From an uncultured Clostridia bacterium (lineage in GTDB: Bacteria > Bacillota > Clostridia > Christensenellales > Aristaeellaceae): a stretch of 64,000 bases of DNA. The DNA lies in contig CANOHT010000004.1 of the NCBI GenBank assembly GCA_947565865.1, positions 66,264-130,263 on the forward strand, written 5' to 3'. Every line of letters begins with the position of its first letter. The stretch's first letter is position 1. A model generated the notes under the pieces. The model worked only from the letters and a program-made list of their open reading frames with translations, had not been told where the DNA came from and made no database searches. Shown in pieces: positions 26,171 to 34,296 of this stretch. A program made the position numbers and the translations under genes.

Positions 26171-26184
26171 GCAAAGCGTTTTGC
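26171..26184. promoter_or_regulatory. LacI/GalR-type operator candidate upstream of the second sugar operon
   Basis: GCAAAGCGTTTTGC is a 14-bp inverted repeat with one central mismatch and a central CG, the geometry of LacI-family operators. On the minus strand it is followed directly by TATACAAT, so it would occupy the promoter spacer. It does not match a CcpA cre at the outer positions. Confidence 0.55.
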
Positions 26185-26458
26185 GATGCGGAACAGATTT
26201 GAACCAACCCCTTCCTATAAGGAACATATCGCAACGTTAATTTTCTCCTTCCCTGTCGCTTCCTGGCGGGCATGGATAACGCCGGCAATCACACGCCTCC
26301 CTGCGTCCGCACCAACATGCTGACCATCCGTTCTTCTTATATTAGGAAGCGATCGCTTTTTCCCCCTCCCAAGGGGATGCCTCCCTCGCCCCATGCAGCC
26401 CGAAGCTCGCCCCGCTATCATTCAACAAGATTTTTTCAAAAAATGCAACGAAAAAACA
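26185..26458. other. Intergenic stretch between divergent operons
   Basis: Apart from the operator at its left edge and the ribosomal promoter at its right edge I see no gene, tRNA or strong hairpin here. Short plus-strand frames lack ribosome-binding sites. Confidence 0.5.
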
Positions 26459-26487
26459 TTTACATTTTTCCCAGAGTGTGATAAACT
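26459..26487 (+). promoter_or_regulatory. Promoter of the rpsM-rpsK-rpsD-rpoA-rplQ operon
   Basis: TTTACA (26459-26464), 17 bases, TAAACT (26482-26487). It leaves a leader of about 275 bases before rpsM, containing hairpin CACACGCT-cttc-AGCGTGTG at 26526-26545. Confidence 0.7.
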
Positions 26488-26770
26488 TTAGTGGTTAGCC
26501 TGAAGGCTGATCCAGTGGGCGGCTGCACACGCTCTTCAGCGTGTGTTCCACGGGATAGGCCGAACGTCTTCTGAATCGCGCTTTCCATCCGCACCTTCCA
26601 TAGCGGTTGGGGAGCGTTGCCGTGCGCTTGCATTCACCAAGGGCGCGGCGAAAAGGTTGCGGGTTTCCAGACTGTCTTTCGGGATGGGTTGCCCGGGAGA
26701 TGGCTGTCGATCCTGCGTCTTTCATGGCGGAAACAGTCCGCCGAAGAACATACGGAGGTGTTTTACACAC

Positions 26771-27148
26771 ATGGCACGCATTGCGGGCGTAGACCTGCCC
26801 AGAGAAAAGCGCGTTGAGGCCGGCTTGACCTACATCTATGGCATCGGTCTGACGACCTCCCAGAAGATGCTCGCGGAAGTCGGCATTAACCCCGATACCC
26901 GAGTGAAGGATCTCTCCGAGAACGACATCAGCAAGCTGCGTGATTATATTGAGCATCACCTCAAGGTGGAGGGCGACCTGCGCCGTGAAGTGTCTCTGAA
27001 CATTAAGCGTCTGATGGAGATCGGCTGCTATCGCGGCGTTCGTCATCGCCGTGGTCTGCCGGTTCGCGGTCAGAACACCAAGCAGAATGCTCGCACCCGG
27101 AAGGGCCCGAAGAAGACCATCGCGGGCAAGAAGAAGGCCGGCAAGTAA
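26771..27148 (+). CDS. rpsM: 30S ribosomal protein S13
   Basis: 125 residues with the full S13 pattern: MARIAGVDLPREKRVEAGLT, YIYGIGLTTSQKML, then YRGVRHRRGLPVRGQNTKQN and a lysine-rich tail GPKKTIAGKKKAGK. ATG 26771 follows GGAGGTG. In many Firmicutes infA and rpmJ precede it; here a promoter and leader precede instead. The next gene, rpsK, is 183 bases away, an unusually wide gap for this operon. Confidence 0.98.
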   Translation: MARIAGVDLPREKRVEAGLTYIYGIGLTTSQKMLAEVGINPDTRVKDLSENDISKLRDYIEHHLKVEGDLRREVSLNIKRLMEIGCYRGVRHRRGLPVRGQNTKQNARTRKGPKKTIAGKKKAGK

Positions 27149-27331
27149 GGCATTGACGGGGGGCTTCCCCTGTTCACCTGACCGCCGCGTCCGCACCTTG
27201 CGCCGCGCAGGCGGCTTGAGCGCGGGCAGCGCGGCGTGACGAAAGAAACGGCCTGTATTTCCGCCGAATGGTTTTCGCCAATGGCGAGTCACCGGTAACT
27301 TAAGCGATTTCAAACCGGAGGGATGAATTCA

Positions 27332-27736
27332 ATGGCACCTAAGCAATCCAAGCTGAAGAAGGTTGTGCGTAAGCGCAAGGAGCGCAAGCTGGTCGAGCGC
27401 GGCGCCGCCCATATCCGTTCTTCTTTCAATAATACCATCGTCACCATTACCGATACGCAGGGCAACGCGCTGTCCTGGGCCTCCGCTGGCGGCCTGGGCT
27501 TCCGCGGCTCCAAGAAGTCCACGCCCTTCGCCGCCCAGATGGCCGCTGAGACCGCCGCCAAGGCCGCCATGGAATATGGCCTGAAAACGGTTGAAGTGTA
27601 CGTCAAGGGCCCCGGCTCCGGCCGTGAGGCCGCGATCCGTTCCCTGCAGGCTGCCGGCCTGGATGTGAACATGATTAAGGACGTGACGCCCATCCCCCAC
27701 AACGGCTGCCGTCCGCCCAAGCGCCGTCGCGTGTAA
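27332..27736 (+). CDS. rpsK: 30S ribosomal protein S11
   Basis: 134 residues. S11 signatures are IRSSFNNTIVTITDTQGNAL, WASAGGLGFRGSKKSTPFAA, VYVKGPGSGREAAIRSLQAA and the C-terminal TPIPHNGCRPPKRRRV. ATG 27332 is chosen over 27323 because GGAGG (27317-27321) is ten bases upstream of it. rpsD follows after 24 bases. Confidence 0.98.
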   Translation: MAPKQSKLKKVVRKRKERKLVERGAAHIRSSFNNTIVTITDTQGNALSWASAGGLGFRGSKKSTPFAAQMAAETAAKAAMEYGLKTVEVYVKGPGSGREAAIRSLQAAGLDVNMIKDVTPIPHNGCRPPKRRRV

Positions 27737-27760
27737 GGTAACGAAGGAGGACTACGAAAC

Positions 27761-28357
27761 ATGGCTATCAACAAGCAGCCCATCGCCCGGAAGTGCCGCA
27801 CTTTCGACATTTCTCCTGCGGTCATGGGCTATGGCAACAAGAAGTCTACCCGCAATCCCGGCGGCACCCGTCGCAAGAAGGTTTCTGAGTACGGCGCGCA
27901 GCTGAAGGAGAAGCAGAAGGTTAAGTTCATCTACGGTGTGCTGGAGAAGCAGTTCCACCGTTATTATCTGAAGGCCACCAACATGAAGGGCGTTACCGGC
28001 GACAACATGATGCAGCTGCTGGAGCGCCGCCTGGACAACGTTGTGTATCGTCTGGGCCTGGCCAAGACCCGCCGTATGGCCCGCCAGGTGGTTGTGCATG
28101 GTCACATCCGCGTCAATGGCCAGAAGGTGGATATCCCCTCCTACTCCGTGAAGGTGGGCGACGTCATCACCCTGCGTCCCCGCAGCGCCGAGAGCGAGAT
28201 CTTCAAGTCCCTGCGGGAAGGCACCACCGTGCTGACCCCCAAGTGGCTGACCTTCGACGCCCCCAACCTGACCGGTACCGTCAACGCTCTGCCCGCTCGT
28301 GAGGATATCGACTTCGAGCTGCAGGAGAACATGATCGTCGAGTTCTACTCCCGTTAA
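27761..28357 (+). CDS. rpsD: 30S ribosomal protein S4
   Basis: 198 residues. The N-terminus lacks the four-cysteine zinc site found in some S4 proteins. The S4 RNA-binding domain is clear at about 90-155 (RRLDNVVYRLGLAKTRRMAR, VVVHGHIRVNGQKVDIPSYS). AAGGAGG precedes the ATG. In Bacillota S4 often represses its own synthesis; nothing here shows whether the operon leader is a target. Confidence 0.98.
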   Translation: MAINKQPIARKCRTFDISPAVMGYGNKKSTRNPGGTRRKKVSEYGAQLKEKQKVKFIYGVLEKQFHRYYLKATNMKGVTGDNMMQLLERRLDNVVYRLGLAKTRRMARQVVVHGHIRVNGQKVDIPSYSVKVGDVITLRPRSAESEIFKSLREGTTVLTPKWLTFDAPNLTGTVNALPAREDIDFELQENMIVEFYSR

Positions 28358-28449
28358 GTTGAGGGGCGCGGAGAGGGGCCAGGCTGATCCCTTTGCCCGC
28401 TTCTCCGCAAAGCCCTTCGTCCAGGACCTAATAGAGGAGGATAAACGAA

Positions 28450-29397
28450 ATGATCGTCGAAATCGAAAAGGCACGCATCGAGCGCGTGGAGGCAGGCCAG
28501 AACAACTGCTACGGCAAGTTTGTTGTGGAACCCCTGGAGCGCGGCTTCGGCCACACCCTGGGCAACTCCCTTCGCCGGGTGCTGCTGTCCTCCCTCCCTG
28601 GCGTGGCGGTCTCTTCTGTGCACATCGAAGGTGTGCAGCATGAGTTTTCGACTGTTCCCGGCGTAAAGGAGGACGTGACCGAGATCATCCTGAACCTGAA
28701 AGGGCTGGCTGTGCAGATGTATACCGACAGCCCCAAGCAGGTCACCATTGACGCCCAGGGCCCTTGCGAGATCAAGGCCGGCGACATCAAGGTGGATGAC
28801 GAGGTTGAGATTGTCAACCCTGATATGCACATTGCCACCCTGAATGAGGACGCGCATCTTCAGATGCAGCTGATGCTGGAAAAGGGCCGCGGCTATGTGA
28901 GTGCCGACAAGAACAAGAACCCCTCGATGCCCATCGGCGTTATCGCCATCGACAGCATTTTCACCCCCATCCGGAAGGTGAATTACACGGTGGCGGATAC
29001 CCGCGTGGGCAACACCACCGACTATGACAGCCTGACGCTGGAGATTTGGACCAACGGTACCCTGTCGCCCGAAGAGGCCATCAGCGGCGCCGCCAAGATT
29101 CTCAGCGAGCATCTGTCCCTGTTCGTCAGCCTGACGGATCAGGTCATGCCGGTGAGCATGGTTCAGCCCGAGGACGACAAGAAGGAAAAGGTTCTTGAGA
29201 TGACCATCGAGGAGCTGGATCTGTCGGTTCGCGCCTACAACTGCTTGAAGCGCGCTGGCATCAACAGCGTGGCCGAGCTGGTGCAGCGCAATCAGGAAGA
29301 CATGATGAAGGTTCGCAATCTGGGCCGCAAGAGCCTGGAGGAAGTCGAGCAGAAGCTGGAAGCGCTGGGCCTTGGCCTGCGCCCCAATGAAGAATAA
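28450..29397 (+). CDS. rpoA: RNA polymerase alpha subunit
   Basis: 315 residues. The N-terminal dimerisation domain shows FVVEPLERGFGHTLGNSLRR at about 20-39 and VGNTTDYDSLTLEIWTNGT. The C-terminal domain contains LDLSVRAYNCLKRAGINSVA and VRNLGRKSLEEVEQKLEALG, the helix-hairpin-helix that contacts UP elements and activators. GAGGAGG lies just upstream. Gap of 92 bases from rpsD. Confidence 0.98.
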   Translation: MIVEIEKARIERVEAGQNNCYGKFVVEPLERGFGHTLGNSLRRVLLSSLPGVAVSSVHIEGVQHEFSTVPGVKEDVTEIILNLKGLAVQMYTDSPKQVTIDAQGPCEIKAGDIKVDDEVEIVNPDMHIATLNEDAHLQMQLMLEKGRGYVSADKNKNPSMPIGVIAIDSIFTPIRKVNYTVADTRVGNTTDYDSLTLEIWTNGTLSPEEAISGAAKILSEHLSLFVSLTDQVMPVSMVQPEDDKKEKVLEMTIEELDLSVRAYNCLKRAGINSVAELVQRNQEDMMKVRNLGRKSLEEVEQKLEALGLGLRPNEE

Positions 29398-29469
29398 GAC
29401 GGGGCGGAACGCGGAGACGCCCGGTACACCCCGACTCTTCTCCGCAGCCCGTGAAGGAGGAAATATCCC

Positions 29470-29982
29470 ATGGCATACCAACGCAAGCTGGGTCGCACTG
29501 CCGACCAGCGCAAGGCGCTGCTGCGCGGCCTGGTGACCAACCTGATCTGGTACGGCCGCATTGAGACCACCGAGGCCAAGGCCAAGGAAGTCCGCCGCAT
29601 CGCTGATCGTATGATTACCCTGGCGGTGAAGGAATGCGACAATACCGTCGCCGCCACCAAGGAAACCCACAATGACAAGGGTCAGTTGGTCACCCTGGAC
29701 GTGGTGAACGACGCTCCCTCCAAGCTGCATGCCCGCCGCCTGATGATGGCTTATCTGTACGATCTGCAGGAGCAGAAGAAGGCTGACGAGAGCAAGGCTG
29801 ACTACAAGGAGCGCACCAAGGACAACAAGCATCCCGTGGTGGAGAAGCTCTTCCGCGAAATCGGCCCCAAGTACAAGGCCCGCAACGCCGAGAAGAACTG
29901 CTCCGGCGGCTACACCCGCATTTACAAGCTGGGACCCCGTCGCGGCGACGCTGCCGAGATGGTCATCCTGGAGCTGATTTAA
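29470..29982 (+). CDS. rplQ: 50S ribosomal protein L17 with two insertions
   Basis: 170 residues against about 110-130 usual. The conserved blocks are present and in order: YQRKLGRTADQRKALLRGLV, IETTEAKAKEVRRIADRMIT, KLHARRLMMAYLYD, VVEKLFREIGPKYKARN, and GGYTRIYKLGPRRGDAAEMV. The extra length is split in two: about 25 residues between ADRMIT and KLHARR, and about 25 charged residues (QEQKKADESKADYKERTKDN) before VVEKLF. Both would lie on the ribosome surface. Similar long L17 forms occur in some Clostridia. A strong terminator ends the operon. Confidence 0.97.
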   Translation: MAYQRKLGRTADQRKALLRGLVTNLIWYGRIETTEAKAKEVRRIADRMITLAVKECDNTVAATKETHNDKGQLVTLDVVNDAPSKLHARRLMMAYLYDLQEQKKADESKADYKERTKDNKHPVVEKLFREIGPKYKARNAEKNCSGGYTRIYKLGPRRGDAAEMVILELI

Positions 29983-30011
29983 GCTACATCATCCGCACAC
30001 ACAAAGCAAGG

Positions 30012-30050
30012 AAAAAGCCCATCCTCTCCGCACAAGAGGATGGGCTTTTT
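30012..30050 (+). terminator. Terminator of the ribosomal protein operon
   Basis: GCCCATCCTCT (30017-30027) pairs perfectly with AGAGGATGGGC (30035-30045), with five As before and five Ts after, extending the stem to 16 bp. Confidence 0.95.
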
Positions 30051-30093
30051 CATCGCTGACAAGAAACGATATGTTGATTTCAGCCCGGTTTGC

Positions 30094-30122
30094 TTGACAG
30101 ATGGCGGCTGATGTGCTATGCT
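30094..30122 (+). promoter_or_regulatory. rsgA promoter
   Basis: TTGACA (30094-30099), exactly 17 bases, TATGCT (30117-30122). Transcription from about 30129 gives a leader of about 175 bases before rsgA. Confidence 0.8.
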
Positions 30123-30157
30123 TATCGCATCTTATGTATGGGAAGGAGCGATGCTGT

Positions 30158-30214
30158 GTGAAGGTTTTTGTATTGACGGCTGACCGCAGCGTTGCTCCCG
30201 GGGCGCTGGCATAA
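30158..30214 (+). CDS. Candidate 18-codon leader peptide in the rsgA leader
   Basis: GTG 30158 is preceded by AAGGAG (30143-30148, nine bases) and opens an 18-codon frame, MKVFVLTADRSVAPGALA, ending at TAA 30212-30214. Codons 13-15 (GTT GCT CCC G) overlap the segment GCTCCCGG that can pair with the left arm of the downstream terminator. A ribosome on this frame would therefore influence which hairpin forms. An alternative short frame from ATG 30151 lies too close to the ribosome-binding site. No known leader peptide is recognised; the coding claim is inference. Confidence 0.4.
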   Translation: MKVFVLTADRSVAPGALA

Positions 30215-30274
30215 CGGAGGCGTTTCTTTTTGTATATGGATCCGGGAGCGTACAACGTCCCCGGGCATTTTTTT
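30194..30274 (+). promoter_or_regulatory. Candidate transcription attenuator upstream of rsgA
   Basis: Terminator: CCGGGAGCGT (30242-30251) pairs with ACGTCCCCGG (30255-30264), nine of ten positions, followed by GCA and seven Ts (30268-30274). Competing pairing: GCTCCCGG (30194-30201) is perfectly complementary to CCGGGAGC, the first eight bases of the terminator's left arm. The terminator lies between a good promoter and the rsgA start, so it must be bypassed for expression. Confidence 0.6.
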
Positions 30275-30302
30275 GCCCTTTTACTTGAAAAGGAGCGCAA
30301 CA

Positions 30303-31238
30303 TTGACGTACATTGGCATTGTTCTCACCCAGTCTCACAACCTATACACCGTCTGCCTGGCCGAGGATCATACCCGGCTTCTGACCGCCCGCGTATCAGG
30401 GCGCATGATGCACACAGCCTCATCCCCTGCCGATTACCCCACCGTGGGCGACCAGGTTCTCCTGGCTTGGGACGGGCAGGCGGATGCCGCCGTCATCCAG
30501 GAGGTAGCGGAGCGCCGCAGCGCCCTGGGCCGCGTGGGCGACCTTTCCACCGGCCAAAGGCAGCTGATCGCCGCTAATTTGGACGTGCTGCTGATGTGCA
30601 TGTCCTTGAACCAGAACTTCAGCCTGGGCCGGGCGGAGCGGTACATCGCCGCGGCACTGGCTGGCGGCGTGACTCCCGTCATAGTGCTGACAAAGGCTGA
30701 CCTGGCTCCCGCGGCCGAGGCGCGTCTCCGGGAGACAGAGCAAGCCTTCCCGAACATCCGTGTGCTGCTGAATAGCTGCCCGGATATGCCCGCCGTGCAG
30801 GCCATTCGCAATCTTCTGGCCCAGGGCAAAACTATCGCCTTTGCCGGCTCCTCCGGCGTGGGCAAGTCCACGCTGGTCAATGCCGTGCTTGGCCGTGACG
30901 TCATGGACACCTCCGCCATCCGCACGACCGACGGCCGGGGGCGACATACCACAACTCACCGTGAGCTGCTCTTCCCGGACTGCGGCGGCGCCATCATCGA
31001 CACCCCCGGTATGCGGGCCTTTGCCCTGGACGACGCGGCGGTGGAAGAAACCTTCACGGGCATCGCGGACCTCGCGAGCCAGTGCCGCTTCTCCGACTGC
31101 ACCCATACCCATGAACCGGACTGCGCCGTGCGCCAGGCTGTGGAGGAGGGACAACTCGACCTGAAACAGCTGAACCGCTACCTGCGGCTGAAGAAGGAGG
31201 AGCAGCGGCTGAACCGGCAAAAGCGCCGGCATCGCTGA
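30303..31238 (+). CDS. rsgA: Ribosome small-subunit-dependent GTPase A
   Basis: 311-residue circularly permuted GTPase that checks late 30S maturation. After an N-terminal OB fold, the G motifs appear in permuted order: VLTKAD (G4, about 127-132), GSSGVGKST (G1), TTDGRGRHTTTHREL (switch region), DTPGMRAF (G3). The C-terminal zinc site is CRFSDCTHTHEPDCAV, then a basic tail. The start is TTG 30303, seven bases after AAGGAG; it is the only start with a proper site. It lies behind a candidate attenuator and directly after the ribosomal protein operon, a context consistent with its ribosome-assembly role. Confidence 0.95.
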   Translation: MTYIGIVLTQSHNLYTVCLAEDHTRLLTARVSGRMMHTASSPADYPTVGDQVLLAWDGQADAAVIQEVAERRSALGRVGDLSTGQRQLIAANLDVLLMCMSLNQNFSLGRAERYIAAALAGGVTPVIVLTKADLAPAAEARLRETEQAFPNIRVLLNSCPDMPAVQAIRNLLAQGKTIAFAGSSGVGKSTLVNAVLGRDVMDTSAIRTTDGRGRHTTTHRELLFPDCGGAIIDTPGMRAFALDDAAVEETFTGIADLASQCRFSDCTHTHEPDCAVRQAVEEGQLDLKQLNRYLRLKKEEQRLNRQKRRHR

Positions 31239-31343
31239 TCGCTCTGTTCGTCACAGGAACCCGGAGCGGTATCGGTTTCCGGCGCGAAGCAGATCTCCAG
31301 CCCGGTTCAAAGTAAAGGCTCGCGCCCAGCGCAAAGGAAAAGA

Positions 31344-31374
31344 AAGGACGGCTCCAGCGCGGAGCCGTCCTTTT
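31344..31374. terminator. Terminator between rsgA and the membrane acyltransferase gene
   Basis: AGGACGGCTCC and GGAGCCGTCCT pair perfectly around a five-base loop, with TTTT after and an A-rich run before, so both converging genes can use it. Confidence 0.9.
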
Positions 31375-31459
31375 CGCCTCCGGGGAATTAATCGGCAAAT
31401 GGCCGCCGATCAAGCCTTCGCAAAGCTGCCGCTCAGAAGCAACGCTATGCCAAGTATGG

Positions 31460-33556
31460 TTAATCCGCGCTGTGCTGCGCCTGGTACAGGGCATTCTCCC
31501 GTTCTGCCATGGCCCGCATCTGCGCATGGGCGCTCTCCACCAGACGATCACGCTCAACGATGGGCTCCTGATCGGGGTCATAGACAATTTCCGTACCAAA
31601 GCTCAGCGTCCGCAGACCCCGGTGAGCGTACATCGGCAGAAAGCGGCAGCGCTTGCCCGTGCGGCTGTAATACACCTGTGCCAGCATGGCATAGCCCCGG
31701 AACAGTTCGCCCAGGCTGCCCTCGGCATGCTCGTATCCCGGGTGTTCCTCATCGGCATTGGGATTCTCCGGGAAAATCAGCAGATTGTCCCCCGCCTGCA
31801 TGGCCTCCACCGAGCGGCGGAAGGTCTGCATCAGTTCCCGCGGCTTGTTGCGGAAGACCGGGATGCTTTCCAGTTGGTTCATTGCCCATACGGACAGCAC
31901 CCCCACCAGCTTGGCAGCCAGCCAGCGCAGTGGGCCCAGCCAGGTCATTTTGGAGATGGTGTAGCGATGGACGTAGGCTGCCACCTCATCCCTGTGGATG
32001 GTCAGCTCGCTCATCACCCAAGGGCGAATGGCTACGGGAATGTACAGCATGCACACCACCGGGCCGTAGACCTCCCCATGATTGCACAGGAAGACCAGGG
32101 GATTGTTATCATCCTGATGAATGTTCTCCGCACCCTTGAGGGTGTGGCGGAAGAAGGGGCGGATTATCGCTAGTATGATGCGAGTCCCCAGGGGCCGCTT
32201 CATCCGCTTCACCACCACCGATTCCAGCTGCTTTTCCAACGCGGGATTCTCGCCGCCCTCCTCCCGCAGGTGCAGAAAGCGGCTGAGCTTGTTCATCCAC
32301 CGCGCCGTCAGCGGAAAGCGCACAACACACAGCAAGGCCGCCAGCACCGTCAGCAGCGCCGGCAGCACCATGATGGGCTGAAAGCGTTCAGCCACCTGGG
32401 CGATGTCCCGGGGCAGATCCTTCCCGGTGTAGAAGCACAGCACCGTCAGCGCCGCCAAGGCCAGCATTTCCCCCAGCAGTACCGCCAGGGTGCGCTGGGC
32501 CACCAGCATCCAGTGATATTCCTCCGTGTTGTCCTCCCGGGCGGCAAAGCGGGCCACCTGGGCCATGGCGGGATCCATCCGCCGCAAACAGATCATACAC
32601 AGGGACGCGCCGCCCGAGCACAGCCCCAGACAGATGTACACCTGGGGCAGCCCCATCGCCCTGTCCAAGCCGCGGCTGAAAATCATCAGGCCATACAGCC
32701 ACAGGAATAAGCCCACAATGAGCATGTTGGTGGGGTCAGCCGGATGTCCCTTTTCCCGCCAGCGCAGAAACGCCTCCACCACCTCCCGGCAAAGCAGCAT
32801 GGTGGCCACGGCAATCACCAGGCTCCACAGCATCTGCTCCGCCGTGACCGCCAGGAAGGTATAGATGACGATCAGCGTTATTTCCTGCGCCACCAGAATC
32901 AGCGTGGACAGCCTTTCGTACCGCTGAAAGGCGCTGGCCTGGCGGACGATTTCACCTGTACGTTCAGCATTGGCATTGTTGGGCTTAGGCATGGCCCGCC
33001 ACGCGATCCGCTCCTTCAGCACGTCATAGCAAGCCATGGCGCTGCTCAGCACATAGCCGCCCAGCATCCACCAGCCCTCCGGCCCCCTCACATTATAAAG
33101 GAAGGTGACGGTCATCACCAGAAGCAGCGCCAGCTGGGATATCGCCAAAAGGCCAAGGAACGTGCGGTTCTTCATGGCGCCGCGAAGGCTCAGGCGCATC
33201 AGCTGATGATTCACCGTCTCCTGGAGCATCATCATGAGCACAAGCACGAAAAGAATCCACATGCGCGGACTTTCCACGCTGATGGGATAGAGCACCACCA
33301 GGCACAGATTGACCAGCAAAAGGAACGCCAACAGCGCCGTCTGCCACCGCCGCGCGCCCTTGGGCAAAAACGCTCTTGCAGCGCCTGTATAGGTGGTAAA
33401 GAAAACCATCGCCACCTGGCCGCACATGAACAGCGCGCCGCCGAATATCGGCATGGCAACCAGGATGCTGCTGGCCATCATACAATACAAATACGCATAC
33501 AGTCCCTGACGGGAGACCATACCGCCGCTCCCCATCCGAAACCGTCCTGATCTCAT
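31460..33556 (-). CDS. Large membrane protein with C-terminal PlsC-like acyltransferase domain
   Basis: 698 residues. The first about 440 residues hold roughly ten to twelve hydrophobic helices without obvious transporter motifs. The C-terminal about 220 residues resemble a 1-acylglycerol-3-phosphate acyltransferase: LVFLCNHGEVYGP (His493), a middle VFRNKPRE segment, and LLIFPENPN in the place of FPEG. The usual HX4D reads HGEVYG, with Gly where the Asp should be, and Glu495 two residues after the His. It may use a different acid residue or act on another lipid. ATG 33556 is chosen; the region upstream to 33607 has no ribosome-binding site. Single gene. Confidence 0.7.
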   Translation of the reverse strand: MRSGRFRMGSGGMVSRQGLYAYLYCMMASSILVAMPIFGGALFMCGQVAMVFFTTYTGAARAFLPKGARRWQTALLAFLLLVNLCLVVLYPISVESPRMWILFVLVLMMMLQETVNHQLMRLSLRGAMKNRTFLGLLAISQLALLLVMTVTFLYNVRGPEGWWMLGGYVLSSAMACYDVLKERIAWRAMPKPNNANAERTGEIVRQASAFQRYERLSTLILVAQEITLIVIYTFLAVTAEQMLWSLVIAVATMLLCREVVEAFLRWREKGHPADPTNMLIVGLFLWLYGLMIFSRGLDRAMGLPQVYICLGLCSGGASLCMICLRRMDPAMAQVARFAAREDNTEEYHWMLVAQRTLAVLLGEMLALAALTVLCFYTGKDLPRDIAQVAERFQPIMVLPALLTVLAALLCVVRFPLTARWMNKLSRFLHLREEGGENPALEKQLESVVVKRMKRPLGTRIILAIIRPFFRHTLKGAENIHQDDNNPLVFLCNHGEVYGPVVCMLYIPVAIRPWVMSELTIHRDEVAAYVHRYTISKMTWLGPLRWLAAKLVGVLSVWAMNQLESIPVFRNKPRELMQTFRRSVEAMQAGDNLLIFPENPNADEEHPGYEHAEGSLGELFRGYAMLAQVYYSRTGKRCRFLPMYAHRGLRTLSFGTEIVYDPDQEPIVERDRLVESAHAQMRAMAERENALYQAQHSAD

Positions 33557-33735
33557 GCCGCTTCCCCCTGCCGCAAAAAATAGTTCTGAATAAGGATATT
33601 GTACCATATTCCATCATTCGACATAAGCCGCATGCCAAGTTTACACAATGTTCACGTTTGCCGCAACCCCTTGAAAATTAAGGCTTTGCTGGCAGCAACC
33701 CAGGCAATATCCCGCAGGAGGCAAGCCCCTCCCCC

Positions 33736-33764
33736 TTGACCCGCCCGCCATTTTGGTGGATAAT
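33736..33764 (+). promoter_or_regulatory. Promoter of the small membrane protein gene
   Basis: TTGACC (33736-33741), 17 bases, GATAAT (33759-33764). Confidence 0.6.
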
Positions 33765-33805
33765 AGCCTCAGGATCCTACCGTGAACCATGAGGAGGCTA
33801 CGCCA

Positions 33806-34276
33806 TTGTATACCGAACAGGACCTGAAGGCGATCCGCGACCAGCAAGCCCGGCGCTGGCTGGTTCTCCTGCTCCCCTGCCTGCTGCTGCTCGCAGCCGT
33901 CGTCACCGGCGTTGTAATCCGCGCGGAATGGCTTGCCACCGGCGGCACGCTGCTCATCGGCGTCATCCTGATTATGGGCTATGATCTGTTCATCCGGCCT
34001 ATTCATCGTTACGCCCAGCTGATGCAGAGCGCCCTGACCGGCCTGACCCGTCAGGCGAAATGCACCTATCAGGCCATCACCCCCGGCGCCGAGCTGGTGG
34101 ACGGCGTCATGATGCGCACCATGACCGTGACGCAGCTGGATGATAAGGACAAACCCTATGAGCGTATCTTTTATTACGACGTCCTCAAACCCTTCCCTGC
34201 CCTGGAGGCCGGCCAGCCGCTGCAGGTCACTTACCATGACCGGGTGGTAGTCGCGCTGGAGGCCCTCAGCGCCTGA
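33806..34276 (+). CDS. Small two-helix membrane protein of unknown function
   Basis: 156 residues from TTG 33806, chosen because GAGGAGG (33791-33797) lies eight bases upstream; the longer GTG 33782 start overlaps that site. An N-terminal charged stretch is followed by two membrane helices (WLVLLLPCLLLLAAVVTGVV and LATGGTLLIGVILIMGYDLF), then a soluble region of about 90 residues rich in beta strands (GVMMRTMTVTQL, YERIFYYDVL, LQVTYHDRVV). No family is recognised. It precedes the Usp-like gene by 20 bases and is probably co-transcribed. Confidence 0.65.
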   Translation: MYTEQDLKAIRDQQARRWLVLLLPCLLLLAAVVTGVVIRAEWLATGGTLLIGVILIMGYDLFIRPIHRYAQLMQSALTGLTRQAKCTYQAITPGAELVDGVMMRTMTVTQLDDKDKPYERIFYYDVLKPFPALEAGQPLQVTYHDRVVVALEALSA

Positions 34277-34296
34277 CCAAGGAAAGGAGCCCAATC

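Noticed and set aside
26171..26184. CcpA cre site reading of the palindrome
   Set aside because: Outer bases do not match the cre consensus; the symmetric central-CG form fits a specific LacI-family operator better.
26543..26770. N-terminal extension of S13
   Set aside because: The S13 family begins at MARIAG; the extension is the untranslated leader, and GGAGGTG precedes the inner ATG.
30230..30577. 115-codon frame overlapping the start of rsgA
   Set aside because: It crosses the terminator hairpin and then runs out of phase with rsgA; after the overlap it has no recognisable protein features.
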